From assembly GCF_000423185.1 (NCBI RefSeq), contig NZ_AUHM01000034.1, forward strand, positions 32,220 to 96,219: a DNA stretch of 64,000 nucleotides, written 5' to 3'. Made by a program: the position numbers and the translations under genes. Shown one piece after another: positions 53,814 to 62,324 of the stretch. The notes below the pieces were generated by a model. That model ran no database searches and was not told where the DNA came from. It was given only the letters and a program-made list of their open reading frames with translations. Position 1 is the stretch's first letter. Each line of letters starts with the position of its first letter. Source of the DNA: Inquilinus limosus DSM 16000 (GTDB lineage: Bacteria > Pseudomonadota > Alphaproteobacteria > DSM-16000 > Inquilinaceae).

Positions 53814-54116
53814 ATGATCGTCATCGACCCACTCTTCCGTATCATCGACATCGTGCTGCAGATGTATGTCTGGGTGGTGATCGCCGCCGCCATCCTGAGC
53901 TGGCTGGTCGCCTTCAACGTCGTCAACGCGCGCAACCAGGTGGTCTACCAGATCGGCAACGCCCTCTACCGGCTGACCGAGCCGGCGCTGCGGCCGATTC
54001 GCCGCTTCCTGCCCAATCTCGGCGGCATCGACATCTCACCGGTGGTGCTGCTGCTGATCATCTATTTCCTGCAGATGGTGCTGCGGAACATCTATGTCGC
54101 ACTGCTGACGGGATGA
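53814..54116 (+). CDS. YggT-family membrane protein
   Basis: A 100-aa inner-membrane protein of the YggT family with two hydrophobic segments (about 15-35 and 75-97). The conserved motif [30 protein letters not shown] is seen in parts ([20 protein letters not shown]). YggT-family proteins are linked to osmotic stress or cell division (YlmG) in some bacteria. Its stop overlaps the start of the following gene (ATGA). Confidence 0.92.
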   Translation: MIVIDPLFRIIDIVLQMYVWVVIAAAILSWLVAFNVVNARNQVVYQIGNALYRLTEPALRPIRRFLPNLGGIDISPVVLLLIIYFLQMVLRNIYVALLTG

Positions 54117-54448
54117 GCTTGGCCGTGGCCGGCCCGCTCTTTGTCGCCGGGCCGCGCGGCGTGCGCGTCACGGTGCGGCTGACGCCGCGGGCCGGGCGCA
54201 ACGCGGTGACCGGGCGCGCGGTCGACGCCGACGGCGCCCCGCTCCTGAAGGCCGCGGTGACGGCGGTGCCGGAGCGCGGCGCCGCGAACGAGGCGCTGGT
54301 CGCGCTTCTGGCCAAGAGCTGGCGCCTGCCGAAATCGGCGCTGGCCATCGTCGGCGGCGCCACCGACCGCACCAAGCTGATCGAGATCGACGGCGACGCC
54401 GCCCTCGCCGCCCGCCTCGAAGCCTGGGCCGCCGGCTTCCGCAACTAG
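54113..54448 (+). CDS. DUF167 (YggU) family protein
   Basis: A 111-aa DUF167 protein: [18 protein letters not shown] (the TPRA.. motif), [48 protein letters not shown]. It is a small alpha/beta protein of unknown function. It is translationally coupled to the YggT-like gene, the common arrangement in Proteobacteria. Its stop overlaps that of a convergent lipoprotein gene. Confidence 0.93.
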   Translation: MSLAVAGPLFVAGPRGVRVTVRLTPRAGRNAVTGRAVDADGAPLLKAAVTAVPERGAANEALVALLAKSWRLPKSALAIVGGATDRTKLIEIDGDAALAARLEAWAAGFRN

Positions 54449-54912
54449 CGCCGGACGGTGGCCCGGCAGCGATGCACCGTCCCGTCGTCGAGGCTGCCGC
54501 GCTCGCCGACCCAGCGGACATTGCAGTTCATCACGTCCGGCGCTGCGGCCAGCGGGGATGAGAAGATGGTGACGCAGCTGTCGCCGGGCTCGCTGCGGCT
54601 CAGCCGGCCGGTGCAGACCGTGCCGGCCTCGAAGCGCCAATTGCCCTCGCGCAGCAGGACCGGCCGGCCGTTTCCGTCCAGGCCGCTGAGCGTGTACTTG
54701 CCGTTGCGGCGGTATTCGAACAGACGGTCCGGCCCGCCGAGCACGCCCTGCACGAGGAACGGCCGTCCCAGCACCACGCGGTCGAACTCCGCCCGGGTCA
54801 TGCGGATATATTGCGGATTGGTGTCGAGCGCCGAGGGCGGCGTGCAGGCGGTGAGCCCGAGAACGATCGCCAGACCGGCGACCAGCGCGACCGAACGCAT
54901 CTTGGCCTCCAT
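54445..54912 (-). CDS. Small outer-membrane-type lipoprotein, function unknown
   Basis: A 155-aa lipoprotein. The signal (MRSVALVAGLAIVLG) ends in the lipobox GLTAC, so Cys22-23 (depending on which Met is used) would be lipidated. Four more Cys downstream (CTGRL, DSCVTI, NCNV, HRC) may form two disulphides. Trp, Arg and Gly are frequent in the mature part, with no familiar domain. Either Met (54912 or 54900) could be the start. Convergent with the DUF167 gene. Confidence 0.75.
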   Translation of the reverse strand: MEAKMRSVALVAGLAIVLGLTACTPPSALDTNPQYIRMTRAEFDRVVLGRPFLVQGVLGGPDRLFEYRRNGKYTLSGLDGNGRPVLLREGNWRFEAGTVCTGRLSRSEPGDSCVTIFSSPLAAAPDVMNCNVRWVGERGSLDDGTVHRCRATVRR

Positions 54913-55063
54913 TCACGTCCCGCCTCTCCGGGCGACTCGGGCAATTATCTTACGCCGTACTTCGCTTCCGCACCAGATTCCTGTGAATAGTCCACCATTC
55001 ATCGGACAATAATTTGACAAGCCCGCTGCGGAACCAAACGATGGTAGTCAAACACGCTCGTGC

Positions 55064-55077
55064 TGTAATCGATTGCA
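55064..55077. promoter_or_regulatory. LacI-type operator candidate before the sugar isomerase operon
   Basis: TGTAATCGATTGCA (55064-55077) is a near-perfect palindrome centred on CG (12 of 14 positions), the form bound by LacI-family regulators. It lies 94 bp upstream of the isomerase/epimerase gene in a 258-bp gap that holds no other gene. TTGACA (55014-55019) upstream could be a -35 box; its -10 is unclear. Confidence 0.45.
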
Positions 55078-55170
55078 TTGCGCGTCGGCCGGACGGGTTG
55101 TTAGGCTTCGCGCATCGAACAAATCATCGCCCAGGGAGGGGGTGCTCGGCACCCCACGGAGGAGGAAGAC

Positions 55171-56229
55171 ATGAGAGAGATCAAGGGACCGGCCATCTTT
55201 CTCGCCCAATTCGCCGGCGACGCCCCACCCTTCAACAGCCTGGACGCCATCGCCGGCTGGGCCGCCGGCCTTGGCTACAAGGGCGTGCAGATCCCGTCCT
55301 GGGACGCCCGCCTGTTCGACCTGAAGCGCGCGGCGGAAAGCCAGGATTACTGCGACGAGGTGCTGGGCACGCTGAAGCAGCACGGCCTGGCGCTGACCGA
55401 GCTGTCGACCCACCTGCAGGGCCAGCTCGTCGCCGTGCACCCGGCCTATGACGAGGCCTTCGACGGCTTCGCGGCGCCGGAGGTGCGCGGCAACCCGAAG
55501 GCGCGGCAGGAATGGGCGGTGCAGCAGCTGCGCTACGCCGCCCAGGCCTCGCGGCGCCTGGGCCTCAAGGCCCACGCCACCTTCTCCGGCGCCCTCGCCT
55601 GGCCCTATGTCTATCCCTGGCCGCAGCGCCCGGCCGGGCTGATCGAGACCGCCTTCGACGAGCTGGCGCGGCGCTGGACGCCGATCCTGAACGCCTTCGA
55701 CGAGGCCGGGGTCGACGTCTGCTACGAGATCCACCCCGGCGAGGACCTGTTCGACGGCCACACCTTCGAGATGTTCCTGGAGCGGGTCGGCAACCACCCG
55801 CGCTGCAACATCCTGTACGACCCGAGCCATTTCGTGCTGCAGCAGCTCGACTATCTCGGCTACATCGACCGCTACCACGAGCGGATCCGCGCCTTCCACG
55901 TGAAGGATGCGGAGTTCAACCCGACCGCCAGCCAGGGCGTCTATTCCGGCTTCGCCTCCTGGGCCGACCGGGCCGGGCGATTCCGGTCGCTTGGCGACGG
56001 CCAAGTCGATTTCGGCGCCATCTTCTCGAAGCTGACGCAGTACGGCTTCGACGGCTGGGCGGTGCTGGAATGGGAGTGCTGCATCAAGCACCCCGAGCAG
56101 GGCGCGGCCGAGGGCGCCCCCTTCATCGCCTCGCATCTGATCCGCGTCACCGAGCGCGCCTTCGACGATTTCGCCTCCGGCGGCACCGACGAGGCGGCGA
56201 ATCGTCGCCTGCTCGGCATCGACCGCTGA
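55171..56229 (+). CDS. Sugar phosphate isomerase/epimerase (AP-endonuclease-2-like TIM barrel)
   Basis: A 352-aa TIM-barrel protein. It begins with MREIKGPAIFLAQFAGDAPPFNSLDAIAGWAAGLGYKGVQI-type residues (GWAAGLGYKGVQIPSWD), and has CYEIHPGEDLFDG, NILYDPSHFVLQQLDYLGYI, IRAFHVKDAEF and GYGF..WAVLEWEC segments. These are metal ligands of the xylose-isomerase-like family (Glu, Asp, His). GGAGGAGGAAGAC precedes the ATG. It is followed after 24 bp by a Gfo/Idh/MocA dehydrogenase; such pairs often act on inositols or ketosugars. Substrate unknown. Confidence 0.9.
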   Translation: MREIKGPAIFLAQFAGDAPPFNSLDAIAGWAAGLGYKGVQIPSWDARLFDLKRAAESQDYCDEVLGTLKQHGLALTELSTHLQGQLVAVHPAYDEAFDGFAAPEVRGNPKARQEWAVQQLRYAAQASRRLGLKAHATFSGALAWPYVYPWPQRPAGLIETAFDELARRWTPILNAFDEAGVDVCYEIHPGEDLFDGHTFEMFLERVGNHPRCNILYDPSHFVLQQLDYLGYIDRYHERIRAFHVKDAEFNPTASQGVYSGFASWADRAGRFRSLGDGQVDFGAIFSKLTQYGFDGWAVLEWECCIKHPEQGAAEGAPFIASHLIRVTERAFDDFASGGTDEAANRRLLGIDR

Positions 56230-56253
56230 GTGGCCAGAGCTAGGGAGGACATC

Positions 56254-57438
56254 ATGGTTTCCGGAACCGCGGAACGGGCGCCCAGCCGGCGCCTGCGTCT
56301 GGGCATGATCGGCGGCGGCCGCGACGCCTTCATCGGCGCGGTGCACCGCCTGGCGGCGCGGATGGACGACCGCTGGGAGTTCGTGGCCGGGGCGCTGTCG
56401 AGCGACCCGCAGAAGGCCCTGGCCTCGGCCGCCGATCTGCGGCTCGCCCCCGGCCGCGCCTATCCGAGCTGGCAGGCGATGCTGGAAGGCGAGACGAAGC
56501 TGCGCGACGGCGGCGGGCCGGCGATCGACGCGGTCGCCATCGTCACCCCGAACCACGTCCACCATGCCCCGGCCAAGGCCTTCCTCGAGGCCGGCTTTCA
56601 CGTCATCTGCGACAAGCCGATGACGACGACGGTCGCCGATGCCGAGGACCTGGTGGCGGCGGTGCAGAAGAGCGGCCAGGTCTTCGCCCTGACCCACAAC
56701 TACACCGGCTATCCGATGATCCGGCAGGCCCGGGCGCTGGTGGCCGAGGGCGCGCTGGGCAGGATCCGGCTGGTGCAGGCGGAGTACGCCCAGGACTGGC
56801 TGGCGACCAAGACCGAGGACACCGGCAGCAAGCAGGCGGAGTGGCGGGTCGATCCGGCCCGCAGCGGCCCGGCCGGCTGCGTCGGCGACATCGGCACCCA
56901 TGCCTACAATCTGGCCGGCTTCGTCATCGGCGAGGCCGCCGAAGCGCTGGCCGCCGACCTGCAGAGCTTCGTCCCCGGCCGGCGGCTGGACGACAACGCC
57001 CACATCCTGCTGCGCTACGGCAGCGGCGCACGCGGCATGATCTGGGCCAGCCAAGTGGCGAGCGGCAACGAGAACGGGCTGCGCCTGCGCATCTACGGCG
57101 AGAAGGCCGGCCTCGAATGGGCGCAGGAGAACCCGAACTATCTGACCTTCATGCCGCTGGGCGAGCCGCATCGCCGCCTGACCCGCGGCGGCCCCGGCAG
57201 CGGCCCGGCCGCGGCCCACGCCACCCGCGTGCCCCCCGGCCACCCCGAGGGCTATCTGGAGTGCTTCGCCCAGATCTACAGCGACGCGGCGGAGCAGATC
57301 CTGGCCCGGCTGGAGAAGCGCGACCCGGCACCCGACAGCATGCTGGTGCCGACCGTCGAGGACGGCCTGGCCGGCGTGCGCTTCATCGCCGCCTGCGTCG
57401 CCTCGTCCCAGAAGGACGCGGCCTGGACGAAGATCTGA
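56254..57438 (+). CDS. Gfo/Idh/MocA-family NAD(P)-dependent oxidoreductase
   Basis: A 394-aa dehydrogenase. Rossmann motif [16 protein letters not shown] near residue 17; [38 protein letters not shown] contains the conserved EKP-type DKP catalytic Lys; also [14 protein letters not shown]. The ATG at 56254, preceded by AGGGAGGA, is chosen over the GTG at 56230. It belongs with the isomerase/epimerase upstream, probably acting on a sugar or inositol derivative. A palindromic repeat follows 11 bp after the stop. Confidence 0.91.
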   Translation: MVSGTAERAPSRRLRLGMIGGGRDAFIGAVHRLAARMDDRWEFVAGALSSDPQKALASAADLRLAPGRAYPSWQAMLEGETKLRDGGGPAIDAVAIVTPNHVHHAPAKAFLEAGFHVICDKPMTTTVADAEDLVAAVQKSGQVFALTHNYTGYPMIRQARALVAEGALGRIRLVQAEYAQDWLATKTEDTGSKQAEWRVDPARSGPAGCVGDIGTHAYNLAGFVIGEAAEALAADLQSFVPGRRLDDNAHILLRYGSGARGMIWASQVASGNENGLRLRIYGEKAGLEWAQENPNYLTFMPLGEPHRRLTRGGPGSGPAAAHATRVPPGHPEGYLECFAQIYSDAAEQILARLEKRDPAPDSMLVPTVEDGLAGVRFIAACVASSQKDAAWTKI

Positions 57439-57449
57439 GGCCGGGAGAT

Positions 57450-57540
57450 GCGTAGGTCGGGTTCGCCTTCCGGCGAACCCGACATCCCGCCGTCAGCGCT
57501 CGCGAGTGTTGGGTTCGCTTACCGCGAACCCAACCTACGT
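57450..57540. repeat. Twin-hairpin palindromic repeat, copy 2
   Basis: It starts GCGTAGGTCGGGTTCGC (57450-57466) and ends GCGAACCCAACCTACG (57524-57539), the same twin-hairpin layout as at 22628-22716. Internal arms are GCGAACCCGACAT (57473-57485) and TGTTGGGTTCGC (57507-57518). It lies between convergent genes (dehydrogenase stop 57438; unknown gene stop 57552), as does copy 1. Confidence 0.85.
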
Positions 57541-57551
57541 CTGCCATGCAG

Positions 57552-58562
57552 TCACCGCCGCCGGTCGAGCACGCCCAGCTCTTCCCACATCCAGGTGAAG
57601 TCGTAGCTCGGCATCTCGTCGTCAGGATCGAGACGGTTTCGGTGTTCGAGAAAGTTCAGCCAAGCGACCACCTTCTCCTTGCCCTCGGCCGTCCGCGCCG
57701 CCTCGCGCGGGGACACCCCGTCCAGCATCCTCATGGGCAGGTCGAGCATCTCCCGGTAATACGCGTCCAGCTCGTCACGGAAGCGCTCCTCGGCCTCGGA
57801 TGACAGGTCGCTCGGTTCGGGAGCGTCGTCGACGATCGTCGGCCACTGCAGGCCGAGCCGGCGCGGTATACTGTGCTCAAGCCAGATCCGGCTGAACACC
57901 GGCGCCGCGCGCATGCTGACGAGTATCTGCGACGCGCTCCGCGCGGCGGCATCGGACTGGGGTTTGCCGGCGTTCCGTGCGATTTCCCCGAGTTCCTGCT
58001 GCACCCGCTTCTGCATCTCGGCGAGGGCATCGAGGAGCCGGTCCGCGGCCTCGGCATCGAACACCAGCACGCCGCCGGTTGTTATGGTCCTGCCGCCGTA
58101 CTCGATCAGCCGAGCCCCGATCCTGTCTCCGGGCTCAGGCGTGCGGATCTCGCGGCGCTCGCTGACACGGATCGGTTCGATGCTTCGGATCAGGTCACGG
58201 GCGAGGAAGGATTGGCCGGGGGCGACGTCGCTGACCTCGTAGAGGCCCATCAGCGAGGTTTCGAGCTCCCGTATGTAGCGCTTCGTGGGCACCGTCTCCT
58301 TCCAGCCTCGGCGCTTGATGTAGTCGGCGGCGATCGTCTGCCCGTCCGACTCGCGGCTGCGGGTCAGGAAATCCTCGAAGGCGCATCGCCACAGCATCAT
58401 GAAGTCATGCTCGCCGATGATCGCCATGAGCTCGTCCGGCTCCAGATCGAACGAGTCGCAGCCCGGCTGGACGTGCTCGAGGAACACGTCCTCCCAGACG
58501 GCTTTCCAGTCGTCGCGCTGGCCCCACTTGATCAGGCCCGAAAGGTCGATGCCGGTCGCCAT
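57552..58562 (-). CDS. Hypothetical 336-aa protein with an antitoxin-like C-terminal motif
   Basis: I do not recognise a named family. The start ATG at 58562 is preceded by GAGGAATCTCCC. The N-terminus ([19 protein letters not shown]) leads into an acidic helical part ([19 protein letters not shown]). The middle has [28 protein letters not shown] and [21 protein letters not shown], a beta-rich segment. The C-terminus carries [22 protein letters not shown], similar to the D-G-x-x-P-R-E-A-x-x-T-x-x-G motif of MbcA/ParS or SEC-C-associated proteins. The gene has normal codon use. Longer frames upstream are antisense to pgk and were rejected. Confidence 0.75.
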   Translation of the reverse strand: MATGIDLSGLIKWGQRDDWKAVWEDVFLEHVQPGCDSFDLEPDELMAIIGEHDFMMLWRCAFEDFLTRSRESDGQTIAADYIKRRGWKETVPTKRYIRELETSLMGLYEVSDVAPGQSFLARDLIRSIEPIRVSERREIRTPEPGDRIGARLIEYGGRTITTGGVLVFDAEAADRLLDALAEMQKRVQQELGEIARNAGKPQSDAAARSASQILVSMRAAPVFSRIWLEHSIPRRLGLQWPTIVDDAPEPSDLSSEAEERFRDELDAYYREMLDLPMRMLDGVSPREAARTAEGKEKVVAWLNFLEHRNRLDPDDEMPSYDFTWMWEELGVLDRRR

Positions 58563-58715
58563 GGGAGATTCCTCGTCAGAGGCCGGGGAGTCCGGGTAGC
58601 ACGCGATGCCGTCGCCTTCCACCCCCCGATCTCGATCCACCGGCCCGGTTGCGTCGCGGCGGCGGCTGTGGTTCGGTGCCGGCGATCTTGTCCCCCAGAC
58701 CAGAGAGCCGAGCCG

Positions 58716-59909
58716 ATGAGCGCCTTCAAGACCCTCGACGACGTGGATGTGCGCGGCAAGACCGTGCTGGTGCGCGGCGACCTGAACGTGCCGGTCGAGG
58801 ACGGGCATGTCAGCGACACCACCCGCCTGGACCGGCTGGCCCCGACCATCGCCGAGATCGCCGAGAAGGGCGGCCGCGTCGTGCTGCTGTCGCATTTCGG
58901 CCGGCCCAAGGGCGTGACCCCGGAGTTCAGCCTGAAGCCGATCGTGCTGCCGGCGCTGGAGGAGGTGCTGGAGCGGCCGGTCGCCTTCGCCGAGGACTGC
59001 GTCGGGCCGAAGGCCGAGGCGGCGGTGAAGGCGCTGAAGGACAGCCAGATCCTGCTGCTGGAGAATGTCCGCTTCCATCCGGAGGAGGAGAAGAACGACC
59101 CGGCCTTCGCCAAGGCCCTCGCCGCCCTCGGCGACCTCTACGTCAACGACGCCTTCTCGGCGGCGCACCGCGCCCATGCCTCGACCGAGGGCATCGCCCG
59201 CCACCTGCCGGCCGTCGCCGGCCGGCTGATGCAGGCCGAGCTGGACGCGCTGACCGCGGCGCTGGAGGCGCCGAAGCGCCCGGTGCTGGCGATCGTCGGC
59301 GGCGCCAAGATCTCGACCAAGCTGGACCTGCTCGGCAACCTCGTCGCCAAGGTCGACCAGCTGGTGCTGGGCGGCGGCATGGCCAACACCTTCCTGGCCG
59401 CCCGGGGCGTGAATGTCGGCAAGAGCCTGTGCGAGCACGACATGGCCGACGCCGCGCGGACGATCGCGCAGAAGGCCGAGGCCGCCGGCTGCGAGATCGT
59501 GCTGCCGGTCGACGGCGTGGTCGCCCGCGCCTTCGAGGCCGGCGCGCCGAACGAGGCGGTCGACGTCTCGGCCATCCCGGCCGATGCGATGATGCTGGAT
59601 GTCGGGCCGAAGACCGCGGCGCAGCTGAAGGACCGGCTGGCCAAGGTCGCGACCGTGGTCTGGAACGGGCCGCTCGGCGCCTTCGAGAAGCAGCCCTTCG
59701 ACGCCGGCACGGTGGCGGTGGCGCGTGCGGCCGCGGATCTCACCCAGGCCGGCAGGATCCTGACCGTGGCCGGCGGCGGCGACACCGTCTCGGCCCTCGG
59801 CCATGCCGGGGTGGAGGACCGCTTCTCCTATGTCTCCACCGCCGGCGGCGCCTTCCTGGAATGGCTCGAGGGCAAGGACCTGCCCGGAGTCGCCGCGCTG
59901 AAGCGCTGA
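58716..59909 (+). CDS. pgk: Phosphoglycerate kinase
   Basis: A 397-aa glycolytic/gluconeogenic enzyme (1,3-bisphosphoglycerate to 3-phosphoglycerate with ATP). Substrate-binding motifs: [67 protein letters not shown]-site [23 protein letters not shown] and [21 protein letters not shown]. The ATG at 58716 follows GAGAG, weakly. No gap or fba are next to it. The frame extends upstream to 57873 as an artefact. Confidence 0.97.
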   Translation: MSAFKTLDDVDVRGKTVLVRGDLNVPVEDGHVSDTTRLDRLAPTIAEIAEKGGRVVLLSHFGRPKGVTPEFSLKPIVLPALEEVLERPVAFAEDCVGPKAEAAVKALKDSQILLLENVRFHPEEEKNDPAFAKALAALGDLYVNDAFSAAHRAHASTEGIARHLPAVAGRLMQAELDALTAALEAPKRPVLAIVGGAKISTKLDLLGNLVAKVDQLVLGGGMANTFLAARGVNVGKSLCEHDMADAARTIAQKAEAAGCEIVLPVDGVVARAFEAGAPNEAVDVSAIPADAMMLDVGPKTAAQLKDRLAKVATVVWNGPLGAFEKQPFDAGTVAVARAAADLTQAGRILTVAGGGDTVSALGHAGVEDRFSYVSTAGGAFLEWLEGKDLPGVAALKR

Positions 59910-59916
59910 CCGCGAT

Positions 59917-59937
59917 GGGGAGGGCCCTGCCCTCCCC
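59917..59937. terminator. Convergent-gene hairpin between pgk and the hydrolase gene
   Basis: GGGGAGGGC (59917-59925) and GCCCTCCCC (59929-59937) form a perfect 9-bp stem with loop CCT in the 28-bp space between two convergent stops. It can fold on either strand and probably terminates or protects both transcripts; there is no U-tract. Confidence 0.65.
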
Positions 59938-61101
59938 CTACTCCTGCCGGCCGAACTGCCGGTCGAGCCAGTCGAAGGCTTCCGCCTGCGCCTCGGCCCG
60001 GAAGATGTGGGCGTTCGGCCAGACCTTGGCGGCGAAGCGCTCCGGCGCGCCGGCATCGGCCCAGACCTTCTCCATTTTGGCGAAGGCCTGGCGCACCGAG
60101 GCCACCGGGAACAGGTGGTCGGTCTCGCCGGCATAGAACAGCATCGGCTTCGGCGCCGCGATCGCGGCCGCGTCGGGATAGTCGAACCAGCGGAACATGC
60201 CCGGGTGCAGCATGTTGAAGGCCGACTGGCCCTTGAGCTGGTTGTTGCCCGGCACCATCAGCCCATCCAGCGTCGCCATCCAGTTGACCGCGACGCCGGC
60301 CGTGACCGTATCGGTCAGGGCCGCGACCTGCCAGGCGCGAAAGGCGCCCATGGAGAAGCCGATGACCGCGACCCGGTCCTTGTCGACTTCGGGCAGCGCG
60401 GCGAGATAGCGGGCGGCGCGAACATCCTCCACCGCGATGGTGCCGGCCAGCGACGAGCCGAGATTGAACAGGTTCGAGGCCAGCGCCTGCTGCGAGTCCG
60501 GGCCGTTGTTCTGCCGGTCGCCCCAGCCCAGCGCGTCGGTCGCCAGCACGACATAGCCGCGGCGGGCGAGGTCGTCACCGATGAAGCGGCCGGAATAGTA
60601 CTTGTCGACCCAGGCCTTCGCCGAGGCCAGCCGCGCCTCGTCGCCCCAGGGCTCGACCATCTTCTCCTTGCCGATGTCGAACCTGCCGCCGTGGTCGTGC
60701 AGCACCAGCGCGGCCGGGAACGGCCCCTGCCCCTTCGGCACCAGGAGGAGGGCGGCGATGCGGCTGTTGCGGGTGATCGAGAGCACGACCTTGCGGGCGA
60801 CGTAGCCGCCGCGGTCCTGCTCCTCCACCACCTGCGCGTCGAAGGGCGTGGCGTCGTCCGGCTGGATCAGCAGATCCCAGAACTTCGCCCGCGCCTCCGC
60901 CCGCCAGCGCGGGAAATCGCCGCCGGCCTGGTCCCAGGCCAGGGCGAAATGCAGCTGGTCCTTCAGCTTCTGGTAGAAGACCGGGAGGTTGTTCTCGGTC
61001 ACCCCCTTCGTCTCGTGATCCGCCTCGGCCGCCATCGCGATCCCACCAAAGGTCAGCACAGCCGCAGCCGCGGCCACCTGCGCAAAAGCTCGGACACGCA
61101 T
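59938..61101 (-). CDS. Exported alpha/beta hydrolase (dienelactone hydrolase/acetyl-esterase type)
   Basis: A 387-aa protein with a signal peptide (MRVRAFAQVAAAAAVLTFGG, ends AMA-AE). The alpha/beta-hydrolase fold has LVLHDHGGRFDIGK (oxyanion loop), the nucleophile elbow GFSMGAFR, a C-terminal catalytic Asp in FYAGETDHLFPVASVR and His in NAHIFRAEA. It resembles secreted esterases of unknown substrate. It follows the cyclase-family gene by 23 bp; both are exported and in the same direction. The frame extends to 61383 as an artefact. Confidence 0.86.
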   Translation of the reverse strand: MRVRAFAQVAAAAAVLTFGGIAMAAEADHETKGVTENNLPVFYQKLKDQLHFALAWDQAGGDFPRWRAEARAKFWDLLIQPDDATPFDAQVVEEQDRGGYVARKVVLSITRNSRIAALLLVPKGQGPFPAALVLHDHGGRFDIGKEKMVEPWGDEARLASAKAWVDKYYSGRFIGDDLARRGYVVLATDALGWGDRQNNGPDSQQALASNLFNLGSSLAGTIAVEDVRAARYLAALPEVDKDRVAVIGFSMGAFRAWQVAALTDTVTAGVAVNWMATLDGLMVPGNNQLKGQSAFNMLHPGMFRWFDYPDAAAIAAPKPMLFYAGETDHLFPVASVRQAFAKMEKVWADAGAPERFAAKVWPNAHIFRAEAQAEAFDWLDRQFGRQE

Positions 61102-61124
61102 CGGACGTCTCTCCCCTCCCTCGC

Positions 61125-62057
61125 CTATTGCGGCGTCGGCCGCATCACGCCGTCGGGGCCGCGGCGCAGCGGGGCGGTCTGCTTGGGCAGCGGCGCGCCC
61201 GGGGCCTCGGCGATGGTGACGCCGTGCGGCCAGTCGGCCGGGGCGATGGCGATGTAGCGGGCATAGCCGCCGGTGCCGCCCAGCGGCTTGGCAAAGCCGA
61301 TCGTGATCAGCGCCCCGGCCTCCGGCACCTGGTCGAGATTCGCCACGCCCTCCGCCTGGGTGAAGTGGTTGTGCATCAGCCAAGCCTCGCCCTCCAGCGT
61401 CGGCGTGGCGTCGGTGTCCAGCGGCTCGTGCCCGTGGAACAGGATGCGGCGCTCGAGATGCAGGAACTTCAGCGCGTCCAGCGACACGCCCGGGAACGGC
61501 TTGTCATTGAAGTGCTCGACATCCTCCCACTTCTTCGACCAGTCGGTGCGGACCATGACGACGCTGCCCTCCGGGATGGTGCCGTGCTTGCCCTCCCAAG
61601 CGGCGATGTCCTCCACCGTCATGGCGTAGCTGGGATCCTTCGCCACCTTCTCATGGATGTCGATCACCACCAGCGGCCGCACCGCGAAGGTCGGCGGCAG
61701 GTCGCTGATCGTGGCGCCGTATTCGTCCCAATGCGCCGGCGGGTCGAGCTGGGTGCCGTACTGGTCGGTCGGCAACGAATAGGCCGAGGCGACGAAGCCG
61801 TGCTTGGCATAGGTGAACTCGTCGCCCTTCTTGGCGTAGTCCGGCAGCTCGTTGCCGGCGATCGCCGGCTTGAACTCGGCATTGCCGAATCCCGGCCAGA
61901 CCGGCTGCACCGGCGCGAAGGCGTGGGTCAGGTCGATGTATTTCGCGCTCTTCAGCGTCGAGTCGTAGACGCTCCACAGCCCCTCCGCCGCCTGCGCCGC
62001 CGGCACGGCCGCGAGCGCAAGGGACAGGACGGCCGTCGCAGCCGAAATCCGCAGCAT
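61125..62057 (-). CDS. Exported cyclase-family (kynurenine-formamidase-like) hydrolase
   Basis: A 310-aa protein with a signal peptide (MLRISAATAVLSLALAAVPA, ends AQA-AE). The cyclase/COG1878 pattern is KYIDLTHAFAPVQPVWPGF, and the metal motif reads YGTQLDPPAHWDEYG (usual GTH/GTQxDxPxH). Later parts are VVMVRTDWSKKWEDVE and LEGEAWLMHNHFTQAEGVANLDQV. Such enzymes cleave or form amides or lactones. GGGGGCTTCC precedes the ATG at 62057. With the downstream hydrolase it may be a small periplasmic degradation unit. Confidence 0.88.
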   Translation of the reverse strand: MLRISAATAVLSLALAAVPAAQAAEGLWSVYDSTLKSAKYIDLTHAFAPVQPVWPGFGNAEFKPAIAGNELPDYAKKGDEFTYAKHGFVASAYSLPTDQYGTQLDPPAHWDEYGATISDLPPTFAVRPLVVIDIHEKVAKDPSYAMTVEDIAAWEGKHGTIPEGSVVMVRTDWSKKWEDVEHFNDKPFPGVSLDALKFLHLERRILFHGHEPLDTDATPTLEGEAWLMHNHFTQAEGVANLDQVPEAGALITIGFAKPLGGTGGYARYIAIAPADWPHGVTIAEAPGAPLPKQTAPLRRGPDGVMRPTPQ

Positions 62058-62207
62058 GGAAGCCCCCTTCGATGGTTCGCGCGGACGAGCATCGCCCGAG
62101 CCCCGGCCGCGCTCCAAGCACGAAGTCGCGGGCCGGCTTGACGGCCCGCCCCCGTCGGCATAAGGCTTGAGGCGTCCTATGAACGGCCCGGAAAGGAGGG
62201 TGTGACG

Positions 62208-62270
62208 ATGACTGTCCTTGTCCGCGCGCTCCGCGCCTCCCTTCGCTGCGCCGCCGTTCCGACCGTCTGA
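62208..62270 (+). CDS. 20-codon ORF with a perfect Shine-Dalgarno, upstream of rsgA
   Basis: ATG 62208 to TGA 62268-62270, preceded by AAGGAGG (62193-62199) at an 8-base distance. This is among the strongest ribosome-binding sites in the window. The peptide starts MTVLVRALRASLRC and has Arg at positions 6, 9 and 13. It sits 54 bp before the rsgA start. It could be a regulatory leader peptide for rsgA or an independent small protein. The 267-bp gap has no other gene. Confidence 0.55.
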   Translation: MTVLVRALRASLRCAAVPTV

Positions 62271-62324
62271 CAATCCGGGTCCCTCGGCCGGCGCCTGACA
62301 GGCTTCCCGATCGAGGATCCGACA

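Noticed and set aside
55048..57243. A 731-codon minus-strand frame over the isomerase/epimerase and dehydrogenase genes
   Set aside because: Antisense shadow of two clearly recognisable enzyme genes; no conserved pattern in its own translation.
57552..60134. An apparent 860-aa fusion protein
   Set aside because: Only the part from ATG 58562 to 57552 has its own ribosome site and natural sequence; the upstream portion is antisense to pgk.
61700..61760. GTQ instead of GTH in the cyclase-family metal motif, as a possible loss of function
   Set aside because: GTQxDxxxH is, to my knowledge, a common variant in this family, so it does not suggest inactivation.
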